Source of the DNA: Lytechinus variegatus
Taxonomy: Eukaryota > Echinodermata > Echinoidea > Temnopleuroida > Toxopneustidae
Direction of reading: 5' to 3'
Length of the DNA stretch: 64,000 nt
Assembly (NCBI RefSeq): GCF_018143015.1
Contig: NC_054743.1
Span: 37,652,922 to 37,716,921, forward strand
Positions 59,700-64,000 of the stretch are shown one piece after another (position 1 is the stretch's first letter; every line of letters begins with the position of its first letter). The translations under genes were made by a program, and so were the position numbers. The notes under the pieces are model-generated. The model did not search any database, was not told where the DNA came from, and saw only the letters and a list, made by a program, of their open reading frames with translations.

Positions 59700-61600
59700 A
59701 GAGTTTCGCAGGATTCATGGTGAGGACCTAATCACACTGTTCAACCAAGGACTACAAAGACTGGCAGAACCCCTTTCTGGACTTCACAAAGATAGATGCA
59801 AATGAGCCAAGAAAGATGTGACAGTTTACTTCCCGGAAGCTAAGAAGGTATTCTGTTATTCGGATTTTTTTAATTTGTAACATCACACATTAAAACCCCA
59901 AATTGTTATACAATGGAAAAATAATTTGTAACATTATTTTCTTATTATACAATGGATAATTATCTCTTCATTCCACGGTGCCACACATGACAAAAGGAAA
60001 CTGTAAATACACTTTAAGAATTGAAGTTCGAACCCCTTCATGCAACCTACTTTATGCTGACAAAGGCATGCAACCATTTTACACTCGCACTTGGCCTAGT
60101 CACTTGATGTAAAATGGATGTGTAATATCAATGTCCAACAATTCATGAGTTTGTCTCATGCCTGCCTAAAAGTGTTTAACTCCTGTCCATTTGTGGTCAT
60201 TTTTGAAGCCGACATTCTGAGATAATTCTTCATTGAATTTGGGTTTTTTCTTTTCTATCTTTCAATAATTTGAGCATTAATAGACAGCTGTTAGTTATGA
60301 AGCATGTTGGTATTTAAATTTAGAATCGTTGGCAGGGCCAGAATTTGGTGCAAATTGATTCGCTGATAGGTTCTTGTAGACAACTTTATGTGTGAATCAA
60401 ACTTGATTCTTGCAAGCTGGTATCATGAGAATGAAGGCAGGAAGCTATTCATTAGTTTTGAGCAAAATTACAGCTCAGAACTTCAGTCCCTTCAATTCAT
60501 TCATGATCTAAAGATTGCGGTGGTAACATGGTGGTATAATCAATGTTGGATTCCAACTTGCAGAATACAAGCTTCTGTTTTGATTTAAAAACATGGTGCA
60601 TTTTTTAAATTATTAACATTTCTTAATCTGATTCCAGAAATTGCCATACAGATTCTACCAACCTTTTTCAAGGAAGACCTGGTGATGTATTCATCTCAAG
60701 TGACAAGGTATGGTACCGCATAACCAGTTAGAAGTAATTTTACAACATTGACATAGACTAGATTATAAGTTTCATAAAGCCAAAACCTAAGAATCATATT
60801 TTAGCATTCTTTTGCACTCCGCTCTACAACTTTAGACTGCTGAGCCAACTGGTGGGTTGTGTTTATGACAAAGTACACTGGTATTATGTGATCAGGTACT
60901 TAAGATTAACATGCATGCTATGTGTGATGTGTGATAACACAACATTCCAGTCAGCCCACTAGCATGCAGTTGCAAATTACAGCACCAAACAAAGCTGAAT
61001 ACATTCTGAGTGGTGGAATTTTGTTAGTTTTGCATTCTATCAGAGTGATTTATTTTCCAAAAATATTGTTACATCTTATTTAATGTTATTTGAATACTAA
61101 TTGAAAGAGAAATATTTCAATCCAAGTAGGGTGAAAAATATTGTGTGTTGCTTGCTAAGAAATCTCATCGTTTTTACTCCGTCTGCCCATCCATTGTCCC
61201 ATAATGGTGGGCCAAGTTTCTTAAAAAAACAAACATATTTCTTGTTGAGAAGCTAAACCACATGCATTGAATAAGAAACCCTTGTTATTGTTTTTCATTG
61301 ACAGGTTGATACGAAGCCCATGTACATACGTGTATCCTGCAATCAAGAGGAATCATATGAGCTTGTTCTGGAGGAGCAAAGAGTCTGTCAAGTCCAGGAT
61401 AAAGTGCATGCATTGGCTTGTTAAGTAGCTGGTTTTTATTTTTCATTCAGCCTATGGCTGTGAGCCATCAGTCATGAAAATTTGTAAGTTTTGCCAACTT
61501 GGAATTCTTCAGGTGAAAGATGCATGTCCTGTTGATAAATCTGTTATCAACCTTCTGAACATGTTGAAGAAGAAAGTGCCCTCCAGACAAGGGAAGTAAC
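59700..61600 (+). pseudogene. Degenerate coding-like fragments of an unrecognised gene
   Basis: Three plus-strand segments look like coding remnants. The first, near 59715-59805, includes EFRRIHGEDLITLFNQGLQR. The second, near 60643-60707, includes TDSTNLFQGRPGDVFIS and ends at a GTATGG donor. The third, 61305-61423, begins after CATTGACAG, includes PMYIRVSCNQEESYELVLEE and ends in a stop. Segments two and three join in phase. A short later stretch (about 61513-61600) also reads open. The whole does not keep one frame, so it appears broken. I cannot name the family. It lies inside what is probably an intron of the NOX gene. Confidence 0.4.
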
Positions 61601-61808
61601 TGAAGTCCGGCTGATTGGCTGAAGTCATGGAACAGCTGTTTTTAAGTTACAGAGCATGTCCTTTAGGTTAAAATTGTTACAAGTTTAAAGATTGTAAGTA
61701 CATGTATGTACAGTTGTATTGATAAATTGTGATTTTTTGAAAGAGATTTGAAAAAGAAAGTTTAAAGTCACATTCAGAGCACAGTAGATGGAGATGGCTC
61801 ACACACTT

Positions 61809-62460
61809 GATGAAGCATATTCTATGGAAGCTCAAAAGTGCCACCGAGATGTTGAGAAGTCAACATCAAGGTAGCAAAAGATCAAATGACGAGATCCTGG
61901 ATCTCATGTCCACATCTTTCAGACGAGATGATCAGCAGACAAGATCCCTGATCTCATCATGTCGACATCTTTTAGAAGAGATGATCAGATGACATGATCA
62001 TGAATCGAAGATCTTGTCATCTGATCATCTCTTCTAAAGGATGACGAGATCCGGGATCTTGTCATCTGATCATCTCTCCTACAAGATGTCGACATGACGA
62101 GATTCGGGACCTTGTTATCTGATCATCTCTTCTACAAGATGTTGACATGACGAGATCTTCTATCTCGTCATGTCTACATCCAGTGGAAGAGATGATTAGG
62201 TGTCATGATCTCGTAACTCGTCATATCTACATCTTGTAGGAGAGATGATCAGATGACAAGATCCCGGATCTCGTCATGTCGACATGTCAACATGATGAGA
62301 ACCTGGATCTTGTCATCTGATCATCTCTTCTAAAAGATGTCAACATGATGAGATCAGGGATCTCGTCATCTGATCTTTTGCTATCATGATGTCGACTTCC
62401 CAAGATAATTATCACAACATCTCGGTGCCACTTTTAAGCTTCCATAATATTCACACTTCA
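61809..62460. repeat. Palindromic array of GATCATCTGATC-type units within inverted arms
   Basis: Outer arms 61809-61912 and about 62350-62460 are inverted, both with GGAAGCT and CACCGAGATGTTG. Between them units such as GATGATCAGATGACAAGATC and their reverse complements alternate, with GTCGACAT at several joints. The whole can fold into one very long hairpin. Confidence 0.85.
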
Positions 62461-63529
62461 TCTACTCACAGGAAAAATCTGAATATCTCAAGAGCTCCAT
62501 TCCTGAGAAAACATAGTGCAAGGTCTTGTATCTTCTTTAGAATATGTGGGAACTTCTGTACACATAATCAATGTTGACTCTCAAATCTCCTGTACAGAGA
62601 ATCCTTGTACAATTGCCGAGGTTGGCCTGATGGACGATGCCAAAGTGAAGCTTGCGAGCTTTTGAATATATTGTGAGGTAGCCTCACCAACTGCATAAGG
62701 ATTCTCTCATATCAACCTGTATCGGTTCAAGAAATGCCTTGTTTATGTTATTGCAACAGCTGAATGCAAAATTGTTTTTGAAAATATGCTTGTAAAAAAA
62801 GAAAAGAAAAAATAGTATTGTGAACAAGTCAAACAAAAGGACAATATTTTAAAACTTGATTGGACATTAGTTTTGGTCTCGACGTAAATGTGTTTTCTAC
62901 ATACCTGCCAACTATTCAGATTTTTGAGCTTTCAAACTAAAAATTCTGGATAGTTCAGATTTTTGAAATTCTTCATGATGGTTAATTCAATCTTAAAGTT
63001 CAAAGATTTTATATATAAATTAATTGGAAAAAATCACCCATCTTTTCAATTTGGTGATTTTATACTATCAATGTTGGCAGTTTTGGACTGGCATTGTGTA
63101 TAGCTAAAATGTTTTGCTCTCTGAATGTGAAGTGGCAAGTGGGCTCTCAATTTCTTGAGTAAATCATGGAAAAAAGTGAGAACCCTCTTTCAAGGAAGGA
63201 AGAACAAAAACAGTAAATACAGTTCCAAAAAGACTGAAACACTAAAGAGGAATTTTCATTCTTTAATGGCTTTGGATCAGGGAAATTTCTTTTCTTTTTT
63301 TTTAAAGTTGTCCAACATTTTATTGTTCTTTTGGAATGATTTTCAACTCTTAATGGAAAGTATTTTGATTCGTCAGGTTTGTAATAAATCATCAAATTTG
63401 TTATTTTTGTTTGACAAAAATCAAATGGTTTTGTCAAGCAAAAACAACAAATTTGGTATTTTGATATTATTGAATTTGATGCTATTGTTGCATGGTACTG
63501 GTAACTGCATTTGATGTCAGGAAGTTAAT

Positions 63530-64000
63530 GCCAGGGGCATATGCAGGATTTTTTTTTGGGGGGGTGGAGAAGTTTTGGAAAGTGGACTTTTGCTAAATTT
63601 TCCTGAAATATACATTTATTTTTAATCATCGACCAAAAAAGCTAAGGGGGCGGCAATTTGACAACCCAATTTTCTTTTTCAAACGTAAAAAAAGGGCGAT
63701 TTATTAACCCTATCTAGGCCGGGGTATTTTGGGAGTTCCTATGGCCGGGGGGGGGGCCTCCCAGCCCCCCCCTAAGATCTCGGCCGTCGACCGCGCGATC
63801 GCGCCGAAAATTGGCACACGGGTTGCCTGGGACATAATCTACAAGATTGTATAGTAATTTATTTCATGCGAATCGCTATTAAGTGATTATGCTAATTTAT
63901 GCGTAATTAGTATGCGAAATCATACTTTTTCCTCTAACTCCCTAAATAAAGCTCCAAATGTACTAATTTTTGGTATAGAAACTCTTTGAAGTGTCCTAAG
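63530..64000. repeat. G/C-run repeat sequence at the right edge
   Basis: GGGGGGGTGGAGAAG near 63558, then GGCCGGGGGGGGGGCC near 63744 and CGACCGCGCGATCGCGCC near 63788, followed by AT-rich sequence. Composition matches the interspersed repeats elsewhere in the window. No gene is visible. Confidence 0.4.

Larger units (their letters stand above)
57751..64000. other. Probable NOX intron 4: no further NOX exon seen
   Basis: The expected next NOX segment (the helix near IRRSYFEVFWYTHH in human NOX2) was not found in any plus-strand frame. The stretch holds a G-rich element near 57895, a hairpin at 58717-58857, coding-like fragments of another gene (59.7-61.6 kb), a palindromic array (61.8-62.5 kb) and G/C-run repeats from 63530. 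Confidence 0.5.

Noticed and set aside
22080-64000. LTR retrovirus-like or Polinton elements, CRISPR arrays
   Set aside because: No long direct terminal repeats, no gag/pol- or capsid-like frames and no spacer-repeat pattern were seen. Repeats here are short inverted-repeat elements, SINEs, LINE ends and tandem arrays.

Overview
The window is animal nuclear DNA: intron-rich genes with GT-AG splicing, long introns packed with short inverted-repeat transposons, tRNA-derived SINEs, poly-G and AT runs, and repeated ACATGTA motifs. Gene content (RNase T2, a JHAMT-like methyltransferase, mitochondrial pyruvate carrier 1, a NOX2-type NADPH oxidase) and repeat style suggest an echinoderm, most likely a sea urchin. 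That taxonomic call is inference; no marker gene was searched.

Layout. (1) 1024-22079, plus strand: a complete 8-exon secreted ribonuclease T2 gene (240 residues). (2) 7038-15211, minus strand: a complete 4-exon class I SAM-dependent methyltransferase (275 residues, JHAMT-like) lying wholly inside the 13.5 kb intron 4 of the ribonuclease gene. (3) 22080-26238: intergenic, dominated by a 1.35 kb Tc1/mariner-like inverted-repeat element. (4) 26239-43211, plus strand: a complete 6-exon MPC1 gene (155 residues), built with a 4-nt and a 16-nt micro-exon. (5) 43212-50431: intergenic, repeats only. (6) 50432 to beyond 57750, plus strand: the first four coding exons of a NOX2/CYBB-like gene, whose remainder was not found in the window and probably lies to the right. 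(7) 57751-64000: repeats, a long palindromic array, and weak coding-like fragments of an unrecognised gene.

The genes do not form a pathway. All exon models were assembled by hand from splice sites, reading phase and protein-family motifs, and every exon junction keeps frame. The main surprise is the 4-nt micro-exon at 34059-34062, which restores the frame and supplies exactly the Ser-Thr of the conserved MSTHFWGP motif of MPC1. Other points of note are the nested opposite-strand gene, a His-to-Tyr change in the second ribonuclease active-site motif, two tandem arrays that each repeat a DR1-type nuclear-receptor half-site pair, and recurrent insertion of one transposon family into another.
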